From Temnopleurus reevesii (taxonomy: Eukaryota > Echinodermata > Echinoidea > Temnopleuroida > Temnopleuridae): a stretch of 12,801 bases of DNA. How positions within the stretch are numbered: the first letter of the stretch is position 1; each line of letters begins with the position of its first letter. Shown here in pieces: positions 1 through 7,674 of the stretch. Below the pieces are notes generated by a model. That model worked only from the letters and a program-made list of their open reading frames with translations, was not told the DNA's origin and searched no databases. Position numbers and translations under genes: made by a program. The stretch lies in NCBI GenBank assembly GCA_036244855.1, contig BQKZ01009536.1, positions 1-12,801 on the forward strand. Direction: 5' to 3'.

Positions 1-81
1 CTATATGTCATGGTATATATCCCCAAAATTCACATTTCTTTAATCTTTACCAAAACTATACATGGGCTTTAACTCCATAAC

Positions 82-263
82 TGCAATTCGAAACAACGAC
101 CCTCTGAATAAAAACAGCAAGCCGCAACAATTAAACCAACATGCCATTATCTACAGTAGATATGAACTTAGGGGTGTTTGTATTTTGAAACGTTCATTCT
201 GATTGGCTGATTCACTGCACCTTTACAAAGACTCCCATGCAACAATGATTTTGACTGGCCATT
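82..263. repeat. Copy A of a ~190-bp tandem repeat with a tRNA-like SINE head
   Basis: This unit and the next share long blocks such as GACCCTCTGAATAAAAA, GTATTTTGAAACGTTCATTC and TGATTTTGACTGGCCATT, offset by 185-192 bp. At its left edge the minus strand resembles the box-B part of a tRNA-derived SINE. The rest matches none of the other SINE bodies here. It is probably a segmental tandem duplication of a degraded retroposed sequence. Confidence 0.65.
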
Positions 264-273
264 AATGAGCAAG

Positions 274-448
274 TGGTATTCGAACCCATGACCCTCTGAA
301 TAAAAATTGCAAGCCGACACAACCAAAGTTACCATCTAACGTAGATATGAAATTAGGGGTGTATGTATTTTGAAACGTTCATTCTGATTGGCGGATTCAC
401 TGCACCTTTACACAATCTCACATGCATCAATGATTTTGACTGGCCATT
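274..448. repeat. Copy B of the ~190-bp tandem repeat with antisense tRNA-like head
   Basis: This is the second unit of the duplication. The minus strand of about 255-320 reads a tRNA-like head with GGGTTCGAATACC, close to the Pol III box B consensus, followed by CATTAATGG as in the SINE at 3533-3801. Small indels change the offset from 192 to 185 bp across the unit. Confidence 0.65.
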
Positions 449-459
449 GACAATCAACA

Positions 460-848
460 GTGGCTTGTTGCCAATTGCAGCTATATTGCACCAACCAATT
501 TTTCTGCCAAAAACGCATAATTATGTTTCAGCAAACACGCACATTGACTTTTTGCAATAACATGCTTGAATCGTGCATTTCAATACTCATGAAATAAATC
601 TAGCTGCTGTTGAAAAACCGTCAAAATCTTTAAACAATTTAAGTTTATAGCTGCGATTCTAACCCATCCATGTCATATTGTCGTTCGCATGGCGATTAAT
701 GGACACTTGAGTGTAAGTTGAAAGACGTCTCACGGGTCATAATCATTCAAACAAACACCCATTATGATCTCGAATAATGAGACATCACTTTTTGTTGTAT
801 TTTTTTTTCCATAATGACGGTCGAGTGTCGACACGTATCACTTCATCA
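460..848. other. No gene or clear repeat seen
   Basis: The stretch is AT-rich. A faint box-B-like match (GATTCTAACCC) at about 656-666 might be a decayed SINE head, but it is too weak to call. Confidence 0.4.
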
Positions 849-1083
849 TTAACCCCATTGACTACTGAATTCTGTAATACCCATAAACTTTGTGTAGGGA
901 CTACCCGGTTCCAGTAGTCAAAGGGCCTTAACCCATTGACTACTGAATTCTGTAATACCCATAAACTTTGTGTAGGGACTTCCCGATTCCAGTAGTCAAA
1001 GAGTTAACCCATCGGGTACTGAATTCTGTGATACCCATAAACTTTGTGTAGGGACTTCCCGGTTCCAGTAGTCAAAGGGTTAA
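849..1083. mobile_element. Three tandem TTAA-linked foldback MITE units (piggyBac-like)
   Basis: Three near-identical units follow one another, with TTAA at 849-852, 928-931, 1004-1007 and 1080-1083. The inner segments are 75, 72 and 72 bp. Each starts CCCATTGACTACTG or a close variant and ends CAGTAGTCAAAGGG or a close variant, so each is its own short inverted-repeat element. TTAA duplications and termini starting CCC are features of piggyBac-type elements. The shared TTAA suggests serial insertion next to or into itself, or tandem duplication of one insertion. No transposase is present. Confidence 0.75.
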
Positions 1084-1914
1084 CAAGGTATCATATAGTG
1101 ATGACAACTGTCAATCAATCAGGTATAGCCTTTTTAAGATGAATAATAAGAATGTAGATTTTGAAAAATATCCTGTTAATATACGTGTAATTGTTTTTAT
1201 AAACAATGGACATTAATACATTTGTATCACTTGAAAAATCAAGCTATTATAATTATTATTAACATCTATTTTAATGACGTGTATCCGAACATTGAGGAAA
1301 ATACGTCCTTCTTGACTCATGTGCTATCGAGATTTGAATTGTCACTCGCTTAAATACGAAGGTTAATCAATGCGCCGAATTGTCCGCGTTATTATGTTGT
1401 CGCGGTAGACAAAAGATATATTGCACGAAACCAGATATAATTTCATTGAAACGTCTTTTAATTAAGTCCTATCGCGATAAAATGTAATCGTATTTGCTGC
1501 TATGTTGCGAATTCGTTGTTGCAACGCTTGGTGAAAACACGGATTAAATGTGTAGTTAGAAGCTTGCTCTAAGCAAATTATCTGTTTTCCTTCAAATGTA
1601 TAGTATCCCATAGATTATTGCAACCTATTGGACTTGGTTCTTGTGTGCCCTCTCATAAGCCCGCTTCATGTACTCCTCAAGCTATCAGACACCAACGATT
1701 TCCTTCCTCTCTTTCACAATTTTCTTCTTTGAAATTGGTTTTGGCGTCATTATGAGTGACAATGTAAATTGATAAACTTGAGTACAATTTACAAATCCTG
1801 CCAAGTTTGACATGTGGCCAACACGATCAACCTTCGAAGCCCTAAATAGCAAAGTAAATAAAATCCTCAACTTCAACGCCTTCGCGTAGACTTTTATTAT
1901 TCTTCAGTCTCATG
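1084..1914. other. No supported gene
   Basis: The stretch is AT-rich, unique-looking sequence. Short minus-strand frames around 1625-1876 are broken by stops, including adjacent TGA TAG near 1682-1687, and have no convincing splice sites. Confidence 0.4.
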
Positions 1915-1917
1915 TTA

Positions 1918-2034
1918 AATAGAATGAGCATAATGTTCTTGATTTTGTAACAGAACTACCAAATATATCACCGCGTCACGTCGAGGCCAAAATGTCTCTG
2001 CGACAACCAACCGATCCGTTAGAAATGGCCCGAC
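1918..2034 (-). other. Weak exon candidate: acceptor plus open frame, no recognised product
   Basis: On the minus strand, CATTTTGATTCAG (ending 2035) precedes an open frame running from 2034 to a TAA at 1917-1915. The whole stop-to-stop frame is 48 codons (2061-1918) and lacks a Met. The first residues after the acceptor are VGPFLTDRLVVAETFWPRRD, which read more like protein than the neighbouring DNA, and the local GC is higher. The frame is phase 0, so it cannot directly follow the phase-1 exon at 5781. No strong donor is seen. It may be a chance frame or a remnant of a repeat. Confidence 0.15.
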
Positions 2035-2064
2035 CTGAATCAAAATGCGTATTATGGTGTTTTA

Positions 2065-2878
2065 ATCTGTTCATCCACAAGGCAGGTAACATTTCAAATG
2101 TTTTAGATTATCTCGCTTATCAGAAAAAAGGCTTATATTTCATGTTTATCTATTAAGCATTTCCTGCCCGTCAATATTTAATGTACATAGGATTGTCGTT
2201 CAATAATAAAATGACACTTTTACTGCAGTCTGGTTTTAAATCGAATCATGTACCAATAAAAACCACAGGGTTCTGCAACTTCAGTTAAAGGCATTTTACT
2301 ACCTTGCTGCCGTTTAGAAAAGATTCCCAGCTTCGAGATTCTAAATGTTACCTATACATGATTAGCATAAACTAAGGTAGGACAATTTTAGGCTTTGAAA
2401 TCGACGTTTAGTGCTTCAAAAAGCTTAAGTTCGATATATGACCTACTTAGGCACACTGTGCAAGAATAAAGCGACAATATATTCAATTCCCATAGATATC
2501 TTGATAGCGCCTGTACAACCTGTTAACTCCTTTTTGTGCATTCTTTGTTGTTGTGTTTTCATCAATCTGAATATACTAGCACTATAGCCCACACATTCTA
2601 ATTTGAAAATTCTCTTTGAAATAACAAAATCAAAATATGTAACAAGGTCTTTAAACAAAAGACAGAAATACACGCTTCCCTCCGGAAACCACCGAAGGTG
2701 AAATTAGCGATCATTCCTGTAAATTCGAATCGACAGATTCCTGTCATGATGACTTCCAAGCAAGTCGGAAAGGAGTCAATTTTCGGTGTCAAATATCGTC
2801 GCTTAATTCAATTTCTTGAGCGAGATGCCCGAGTTTGTTTACCACAGTTGTGTCTACAAAGCTGGAATCACTGCTTAT
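2065..2878. other. No supported gene
   Basis: Reading frames of 64-94 codons overlap on both strands, none with recognisable motifs or good splice sites. No clear repeat was seen. Confidence 0.4.
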
Positions 2879-3126
2879 GGCCGACTCACAACTTTGCGTT
2901 TTCAGCCTGCGTAGGCCAAGCGTTTTTAACAATAAAAAACGCTCCGTGGACGCACAAAGACGCAGCTCATGCGGTGGACTGACTGACGCTCGGTGCACGC
3001 TCTCTGATCGCAAGCTTAACGTCAGTCTACCGTCTGATCAGCGTATTCTGGGCGCTCGTGAAACGTTTTTTATTTTCTAAAACGTTAGGCTGACGCGGGC
3101 TAAAAACGCAAAGGTGTGAGTCGGCC
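2879..3126. mobile_element. Foldback MITE, family FB, copy 1
   Basis: The left end GGCCGACTCACAACTTTGCG and the reverse complement of the right end (GGCCGACTCACACCTTTGCG) differ by one base. The similarity continues inward for roughly 115 bases per arm (for example GGTGGACTGACTGACG against GGTAGACTGACG), so almost the whole element can fold on itself. Each arm also holds a small hairpin: 2918-2943 around AATAA, and 3062-3086. No transposase and no clear target-site duplication are visible. The superfamily is unassigned. Confidence 0.7.
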
Positions 3127-3532
3127 TTTCACACACCTCTACAAGCCATGCGGAACTGTGTACATAATCACTTTTATTACATAAACGTATTGGTTTTCCA
3201 TCATTTTGTAGGCCTAATGACAAGTGTCGAATATAAAAAATCTGAAAAATTGTCGGTAAAGAGAATTGGCGTCTTGTCTGCGTATGGAAAGGTGTTAATT
3301 TGTTTGAAAATCGCAGCTGATGAAATGTTTGCACATCTCTTTACACGCACTGCAATAACATGTGTGATAATGTTAAGTCAGTGACCGGATATGACTGACA
3401 TTGTCAAGAATCAAAACAAAAAAAGTCCACAAATGTATTCACGTTTGTCACAAGGCGAACTATGTATTCAGTTGTCAAAATAATGCGAGTACAATAGTCA
3501 GAATGCTACTAAATAGTTGTAATACAATATTG
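3127..3532. other. No supported gene
   Basis: On the minus strand a good acceptor (CTTTACCGACAATTTTTCAG, ending 3242) opens a frame of about 35 codons before it enters the FB element, but it is phase 0 and has no recognisable domain. Nothing else was seen. Confidence 0.35.
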
Positions 3533-3801
3533 GATTCATAAAGCGCCTTATCATGTTTGCGATTGCTCAAAGCGCTTCCAATAATATCACCCGGTCACTG
3601 GATAGCAATTCAAGCCTAACAGCCTAACATCAACGCAGCCATATTATGTGTGGTTGTCTCCTACCGGTCCCCAATCACACCTGGGTAGAGTGCAGCTCTA
3701 TGGAAAAAATATTGCTGATGGACATTAATGCCATGTGTGGGATTCGAACCTACGACCCTGTGGCTGCAAGGCAAAGAGCCGGAACCACTACAACATTTCC
3801 A
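3533..3801 (-). mobile_element. tRNA-derived SINE, antisense copy 1 (full length)
   Basis: On the minus strand the order is a tRNA-like head with TAGTGG (box A part) and GGTTCGAATCCC (box B), a body with ACCCAGGTGTGATTGGGGAC and CCGGTAGGAGAC, a 3' domain with CCGGGTGATATTATTGG and AGCGCTTTGAGCA, then an end with AAGGCGCTTTATGAA. The 3' domain resembles the Deu-type domain of deuterostome SINEs, which is recognition from memory. SINEs are copied by Pol III transcription and the reverse transcriptase of a partner LINE. The coordinates are good to a few bases. Confidence 0.8.
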
Positions 3802-4410
3802 TATATTGATGATGCTTAGTGGACAAACATTGAAGCTGGACCAAACCTAGCAACAACCACTGCATGTTATACACCTTTCGTTTGTAATGCATTACGAAAA
3901 GCGGCGAATTCAGTCGATTCAGCTTATACTTTTTCACAATCCTCAACTTTTGGCTTCAATGGGAATCATCGTCAACCGATTAAAAAAATGTATGTGGAGA
4001 ATCAATATCTGTTTTCGTTATATTTCAAGGTCGGTTAGTCAGACTGGTTTCCCAAGCCTATACTAGTCTCTCCTTTGTCCTTTTACGCATAAATATATCG
4101 AAAATGGCGTCAATCTCTGGTTGTGTGATCGAATAATTGAAACAGCAACTTTTATAAGAGACAAAGACCCTTTTTTCTTTGTTTTTCTCTTTTCGTTTGA
4201 AAACAGATATCGTGTTGACTTAGCTGACCGCATAGCAATGATTTGTCGCTTTACATGAAAACTGATGTTTGGGTCCAAGGAGTGTGCAAAATATGCTTTT
4301 ATTAAACATGAAATCAATATTATGTCTCGTATTACATGGTCAGGCTTTGCAGAATATTCTCAAGAGGGGAAGGGGATTAGACTGTCGGTTCGGCGGAGGC
4401 TAGAGAGTTA
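3802..4410. other. No supported gene
   Basis: Only short overlapping frames without motifs were seen, plus a purine/pyrimidine patch near 4165-4200. Confidence 0.4.
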
Positions 4411-4560
4411 TTTAGAGCAACGGTTGTGTTTACCACGGGGAGATGATCATACGCAATTGAAATATAATTTGAATTATTCCATTGCATTGACCCTACATGT
4501 AGAAATACGAAAAAGTTGGGACTGTGTATGTGGCTATTTCTTTTGTTTTTAATGGTTGCA
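4411..4560 (+). repeat. Direct repeat, copy 1
   Basis: The first 90 bases match 4652-4741 closely, with shared blocks TTTAGAGCAACGGTTG and GAAATATAATTTGAATTAT. Weaker similarity continues to about 4560, including a T-rich end with GTTGC. The flanks on the left do not match, so the left edge is sharp. The family is unknown. Confidence 0.65.
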
Positions 4561-4651
4561 TTTTTAATATGATCCTAACGTAAGTAGATAACTATTGATT
4601 TTTTGAGGAATTTCAGATTTTGTCATCAGATTATTTTAGGCCAGAATGATA

Positions 4652-4810
4652 TTTAGAGCAACGGTTGCGTTTACCAGGGGGAGATCGTCATACGCAACTG
4701 AAATATAATTTGAATTATATCTTTCCAATGACCCAAAATGCAGCAATTATATACAGTATACAGAGTATACGACTTGCGTCATACTTTGTCTCTTTTATTC
4801 AATTGTTGCT
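4652..4810 (+). repeat. Direct repeat, copy 2, with a short hairpin
   Basis: This is the second copy, 241 bp downstream in the same orientation. It contains GTTGCGT and ACGCAAC 24 bases apart, forming a 7-bp inverted repeat around GGGGGAGATCG. Copy 1 has lost part of this pairing by substitutions, so copy 2 may be nearer the ancestral form. Confidence 0.65.
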
Positions 4811-4841
4811 GTATCTATATCAATTTAAAAAAAAAGCTTTA

Positions 4842-5027
4842 TGAATTGTTTGGATTGAAAGTAAAGCTATATAACTGTAGTCAGGGACCAATCCAAAGCC
4901 GAATTTAAACGTGCAATCACAATTAGATGGAAATTCAAATCTGACATCATATTGAAAAATTTAATCCAATTTAGATTAGCCTCTGACTACAATTCTTTAG
5001 ATTGGCTTTCCAATCGTAAGAATCTAA
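4842..5027. mobile_element. MITE of the 'AGTCAGGGACCAATCC' family, copy 1 (diverged)
   Basis: The left part holds TGTAGTCAGGGACCAATCC. The right part, on the opposite strand, holds TTGTAGTCAGAGGCTAATC. Flanking GGATTGAAAG and CGATTGGAAAG extend the inverted repeat outward to about 55 bases per arm. A clearer copy lies at 12174-12375. There is no coding capacity. An A-run follows on the right. Confidence 0.65.
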
Positions 5028-5149
5028 AAAAAAAAAGAAGTTAGATTTGGACAACTCTTGATTTATAGAAGTTTGGCATGCTTCTTTCAGTGCCTTTTGC
5101 ATTTCATTTTCCGTAATGTAAGATAGCTGAAAAGCAAGTTCTTAACATA

Positions 5150-5412
5150 TTTAATGTAGCGTTATTTCTCGAATTGTAAGGGCATATGCATTGTATTATC
5201 ATCGTATTATCATCCGGCTTAGTTAACAGCCACTACGACGCCTCACATTTGAAGGAAGAACCTTCCAATCATACCCATTTACCTCACCTGGGTCTGGTGA
5301 AATACAATGTTAATAAATTAATTGCCAATGGAAATTTACGCTATGGGTGAGATTTGAACCATGATCCCTTGGTTAAAACGCATGAGTCAGAACCAATGCA
5401 CCATGACGTGTG
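5150..5412 (-). mobile_element. tRNA-derived SINE, antisense copy 2 (full length, diverged)
   Basis: The minus strand starts ACGTCATGGTGCATTGGTTC, then GGTTCAAATCTC (box B) and CACCCATAGCG, a body with ACCCAGGTGAGGTAAATGGG and a 3' part with AAGCCGGATGATAATAC, ending near AACGCTACATTA. The order matches the copy at 3533. An 11-bp duplication (GTATTATCATC twice, 5193-5214) lies in the 3' domain. This copy is more decayed than the first. Confidence 0.7.
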
Positions 5413-5686
5413 TGGTTTTCTATTGCCCATGCATACCTGACTGATCTTTTGTCGTGTTAAGACAATAGTTGTGCATTACATTTTAAACATGATAGATATC
5501 TTCATTTTTGTTATTTGTTGTGGTTATATTTCCAAGTCTTCGGTTTAACGCATCAGTTTTGAAGTGGTTATATATGAAAATGATTTGAAGATATGTAAAG
5601 GTATCTAACTTTATATCGTACAGCATTCCAACTTTTGACCGCCAACTCATATCCATTCAATTTAGAATAATGTGATACAACAGTCA
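5413..5686. other. Sequence between SINE and signal-peptide exon; no exon confirmed
   Basis: On the minus strand a consensus-like donor CAG|GTATGC occurs at 5434/5433, but no convincing open exon precedes it in phase with the signal-peptide exon. Confidence 0.35.
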
Positions 5687-5745
5687 CTATGTTAAGCATT
5701 GTGATAGATAAGATACGTCCCCATTCAAACAATACTTCCGGTTTG
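5687..5745 (-). CDS. Speculative second exon giving a short secreted two-cysteine peptide
   Basis: If the 35-nt segment at 5746-5780 is spliced out, the phase-1 frame continues for 19 residues and stops at TAG (5689-5687). The total is 41 residues: a 22-residue signal peptide and a mature part with two cysteines at positions 28 and 39. That would fit a small secreted peptide. Against it, the intron is shorter than usual for animals, no AATAAA polyadenylation signal lies close downstream, and I do not recognise the sequence. A distant exon is the more likely continuation. Confidence 0.15.
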
Positions 5746-5780
5746 CTAGAAAAAAAAAAACATTTCTTTGTTATACATAC
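5746..5780 (-). other. Possible 35-nt mini-intron, or the start of a long intron
   Basis: On the minus strand the GTATGT donor at 5780 is followed by TATAAC, a run of eleven T and CTAG ending at 5746. These are all the parts of a spliceosomal intron packed into 35 nt. Metazoan introns are rarely this short, so the donor more likely pairs with a distant acceptor. Without splicing, the frame meets TAG inside this segment. Confidence 0.25.
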
Positions 5781-5847
5781 CTGCTTGTGTGAATAATGTT
5801 GCTAATGTCATGACGACTGCTACTGATATAATGCTGTTGGGCTGCAT
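5781..5847 (-). CDS. Signal-peptide-encoding first coding exon (partial gene, secreted or membrane protein)
   Basis: Read on the minus strand, a pyrimidine-rich tract (CTTTTCTCTTACTTTATTT) runs into CAG at 5850-5848, followed directly by ATG at 5847. The 67-nt exon ends in GCAG before a GTATGT donor at 5780. It encodes 22 codons plus one base, so the following intron is phase 1. The peptide starts MQPNS, continues with a hydrophobic core (IISVAVVMTLATLF) and ends TQA, a plausible signal peptidase site. It is known that signal-peptide exons often end in phase 1 and that 5'UTR introns often end just before the start codon. From this I infer the first coding exon of a protein entering the secretory pathway. 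The mature protein is not visible, so the gene family cannot be named. If the intron were retained, translation would stop after 33 residues in the T-run. Other options are a chance exon or a decayed one. Confidence 0.6.
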
Positions 5848-5885
5848 CTGAAATAAAGTAAGAGAAAAGATGCTATGATTAACAT
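5848..5885 (-). promoter_or_regulatory. 3' splice site with polypyrimidine tract before the ATG exon
   Basis: The minus strand reads a C/T-rich run of about 20 bases ending TTTCAG at 5848. A TTAATCAT stretch a further 10-15 bases upstream could hold the branch point. It fixes the 5' edge of the signal-peptide exon at its ATG. If it is used, the bases before the start codon come from an upstream untranslated exon. Confidence 0.55.
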
Positions 5886-5990
5886 GATTTAAAGTCAGAA
5901 ATGTTGCGTTCAACCGATCGTTCACATTCCGAAGATTTTTAAAAAGATCATTTACACAGAAATAAAGCGTAATGATAATAACAAGCGGTT

Positions 5991-6238
5991 TTCATATAGC
6001 GTTAACACGTTCCAATCGAAACTGACCATAACGCTCACGCTATTATTACCCAGTCTTTGGATTTATAACAAGTTGACTATGAGGTGCGTACTGCTTAACC
6101 AACCGCAATACGGGTGTTTCCTACCGGTACCCAAATAGCACCTTGGTGAGAGTGGCTAGTGTGGATAAAATACTTTCTTGCCGGAGGAAATTAGTGTCGA
6201 CGAGAATTGAGCGCTGGACACTTTGATTGAAGTCCAGA
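5991..6238 (-). mobile_element. tRNA-derived SINE, antisense copy 3, abutted by a foldback MITE
   Basis: From the 3' end (left): TTCATATAGCG, then ACGCTCACGCTATTATTACC (reverse of the 3' domain), then TTTCCTACCGGTACCC and CACCTTGGTGAGAGTG (reverse of the body), then a decayed head with GAATTGAGCG where box B should be. The order matches copy 1 throughout. The tRNA 5' end is missing where the FB element begins, which suggests truncation or insertion there. Confidence 0.65.
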
Positions 6239-6460
6239 GTTGATTCACCTTTTCGTTTATGGCCAACGACCGTCCGACGCTCATGACGCTGTGTGAACGC
6301 GGAAATACTGAGGGAGGACGCTCGACTGACTTTGGAGGCGTTCGTCGACCGTTCGATATAAGCACGCACTGGCATTAGCTAAGCGTGTATATTTGCATTT
6401 ACAGAGCATCATGAATGCCTGCAGACGTTGGCCACAAACGCAAACGTGTGTGTGTCAGCC
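6239..6460. mobile_element. Foldback MITE, family FB, copy 2 (diverged)
   Basis: The inner arms share GGCCAACG and continue as CGACGCTCATGACGCTGTGT against GGCATTCATGATGCTCTGTA. The right terminus, reversed, reads GGCTGACACACACACGTTTG, like FB copy 1. The left terminus TTGATTCACCTTTTCG differs from the copy 1 end mostly by C-to-T changes and a 2-base gap, a pattern expected from CpG/cytosine decay. No transposase is present. Confidence 0.55.
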
Positions 6461-7077
6461 TTTACGGAGTGCACGAATCGGCGCCATGTTTAATGTGCAT
6501 GATTAGAAATATCATTTGCAAAGATGAGGTCGGCGAAAATAGGGCGGCAGTGCGCCCTCTGCCTCTCTCTCTCACTATTATTTATTTCCTCTTCTTCGCT
6601 TTCTCATTATGCCTCAATTCTTCTGGACTTATTCCTCTCAAGTTTCTTTTTAATCAACCATAATCCGAATTTTTACAGAAAAACGAAGGTTATATTCCTG
6701 AACATGATTCACAAGAACCAGTTGAAAATATTCACTCGGATTCAGAGTATAATATTGTTATTTTTTTTGTGTACTTTTGTTTTGTTTTCTGATAAGGATT
6801 AGGGTGGCAAAGAAGAAGGGTATGTGTTTTTTTTTTAATCAATACAGCTAATATATATCACAACATCGTCCAGGTATACGTAAACTGCCCTTTTGAAACA
6901 CTTGCTTTAACAAGTCTTTTGTAATGAATAATGATGGATAGTCGTAAAGCTGCACATCAAAATAAAGTGCTCAAGGGCCGGATACAAATAGAGATTAGAT
7001 AACAAAAAAGGAGATCACATGAGACATATTCGCGTGTTTGTTTTTTCTATTGCAATGTGAGATATTCGTTTTATGGG
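6461..7077. other. No supported gene
   Basis: The stretch has a pyrimidine-rich patch (about 6555-6610) and T-runs. A short segment near 6760-6818 has an acceptor-like TTTTCTGATAAG and a GTATGT, but it would give only a 17-23 nt exon. Confidence 0.35.
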
Positions 7078-7246
7078 GTGTTGCTCAAAATCAACTGCAA
7101 AATCAACTGCAAATTTGCCAATTGTAACGCGCATTTTCCTTCGCGCACGGTATGAGCATTTAAGAAGACGCGCATAAAACAATGATTTTGATTGACGCGT
7201 TCCGATCAACTACAACTTGCGATCAATTGTAACTTTTGAGCAACAC
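7078..7246. mobile_element. MITE with GTGTTGCTCAAAA termini
   Basis: GTGTTGCTCAAAA at 7078-7090 is an exact inverted match to 7234-7246. Inside, AAAATCAACTGC is repeated twice in tandem (7087-7110) and CAATTGTAAC occurs near both ends. The element is 169 bp and has no coding capacity. The right end lies 6 bp from the next MITE, which may have inserted in or beside its terminus. Confidence 0.6.
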
Positions 7247-7252
7247 TACCTA

Positions 7253-7571
7253 TGGCCCGTATTCTGATGTCAGGTTTAACTTAAACTAGAGTTTAAATCT
7301 GTGGTTTAAGTATGGAAAGCCAAAAGAGGCTTGAATCTATAACAGTTGGTGATTAATTTACCAGCACATTTGGCACTCATAGTATTAAAAACTGTCTTGG
7401 AATAAAAACTTTAATAGTTTTCTACATTATTAAAGCATGCTAAAAGAGAGCAGTTAACACAAGAATTATACAGTTTAAATGAAAAAAGGTTTTGGCACTT
7501 TGGGCTACCCATACTTAAACCACAGATTTAAACCCTAGTTTAAGTTAAACCCGACATCAGAATACGGGCCA
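7253..7571. mobile_element. MITE with 63-bp terminal inverted repeats and TA duplication (Tc1/mariner-like)
   Basis: The left arm begins TGGCCCGTATTCTGATGTC and the right arm is its inverse. I count 2 differences in 63 bases, and weaker pairing continues past the arms. TA flanks both ends (7251-7252 and 7572-7573), the usual target duplication of Tc1/mariner elements. The 319-bp element has no open frame of note. The high arm identity makes it one of the youngest insertions here. Confidence 0.8.
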
Positions 7572-7634
7572 TATGACTCTAGCCTATATAATTTTATTCA
7601 AGATTATGAATATATACATTCAGCTGCCTCGTTC

Positions 7635-7674
7635 TCACACACACATATACGCACAAACACACACACGCACACTC
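7635..7674. repeat. Imperfect CA-rich microsatellite
   Basis: An interrupted run of CA dinucleotides with ATA and GCA breaks. Confidence 0.8.

Noticed and set aside
1625..1876. Minus-strand frame with charged, protein-like stretches (KERKEIVG; EEYMKRAYERAHKNQ)
   Set aside because: The two parts are in one frame but separated by adjacent TGA and TAG stops. No good acceptor or nearby polyadenylation signal was found, so chance cannot be excluded.
3141..3241. Minus-strand frame after a good acceptor (TTTTTCAG at 3242)
   Set aside because: It is in the wrong phase to follow the signal-peptide exon, the donor GTGTGT is weak, and the frame continues into a foldback MITE.
4265..4552. 95-codon plus-strand frame
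   Set aside because: Its second half is the direct repeat found again at 4652, and no protein family is recognisable.
5028..5045. Strong acceptor-like run (CTTCT then T-run then TAG) on the minus strand
   Set aside because: The 'exon' it would open is the inverted repeat of the MITE at 4842-5027, so it is probably a cryptic site from an A-run next to the element.
6121..6375. 84-codon minus-strand frame
   Set aside because: It crosses the junction between a SINE and a foldback MITE, so it is not a gene.
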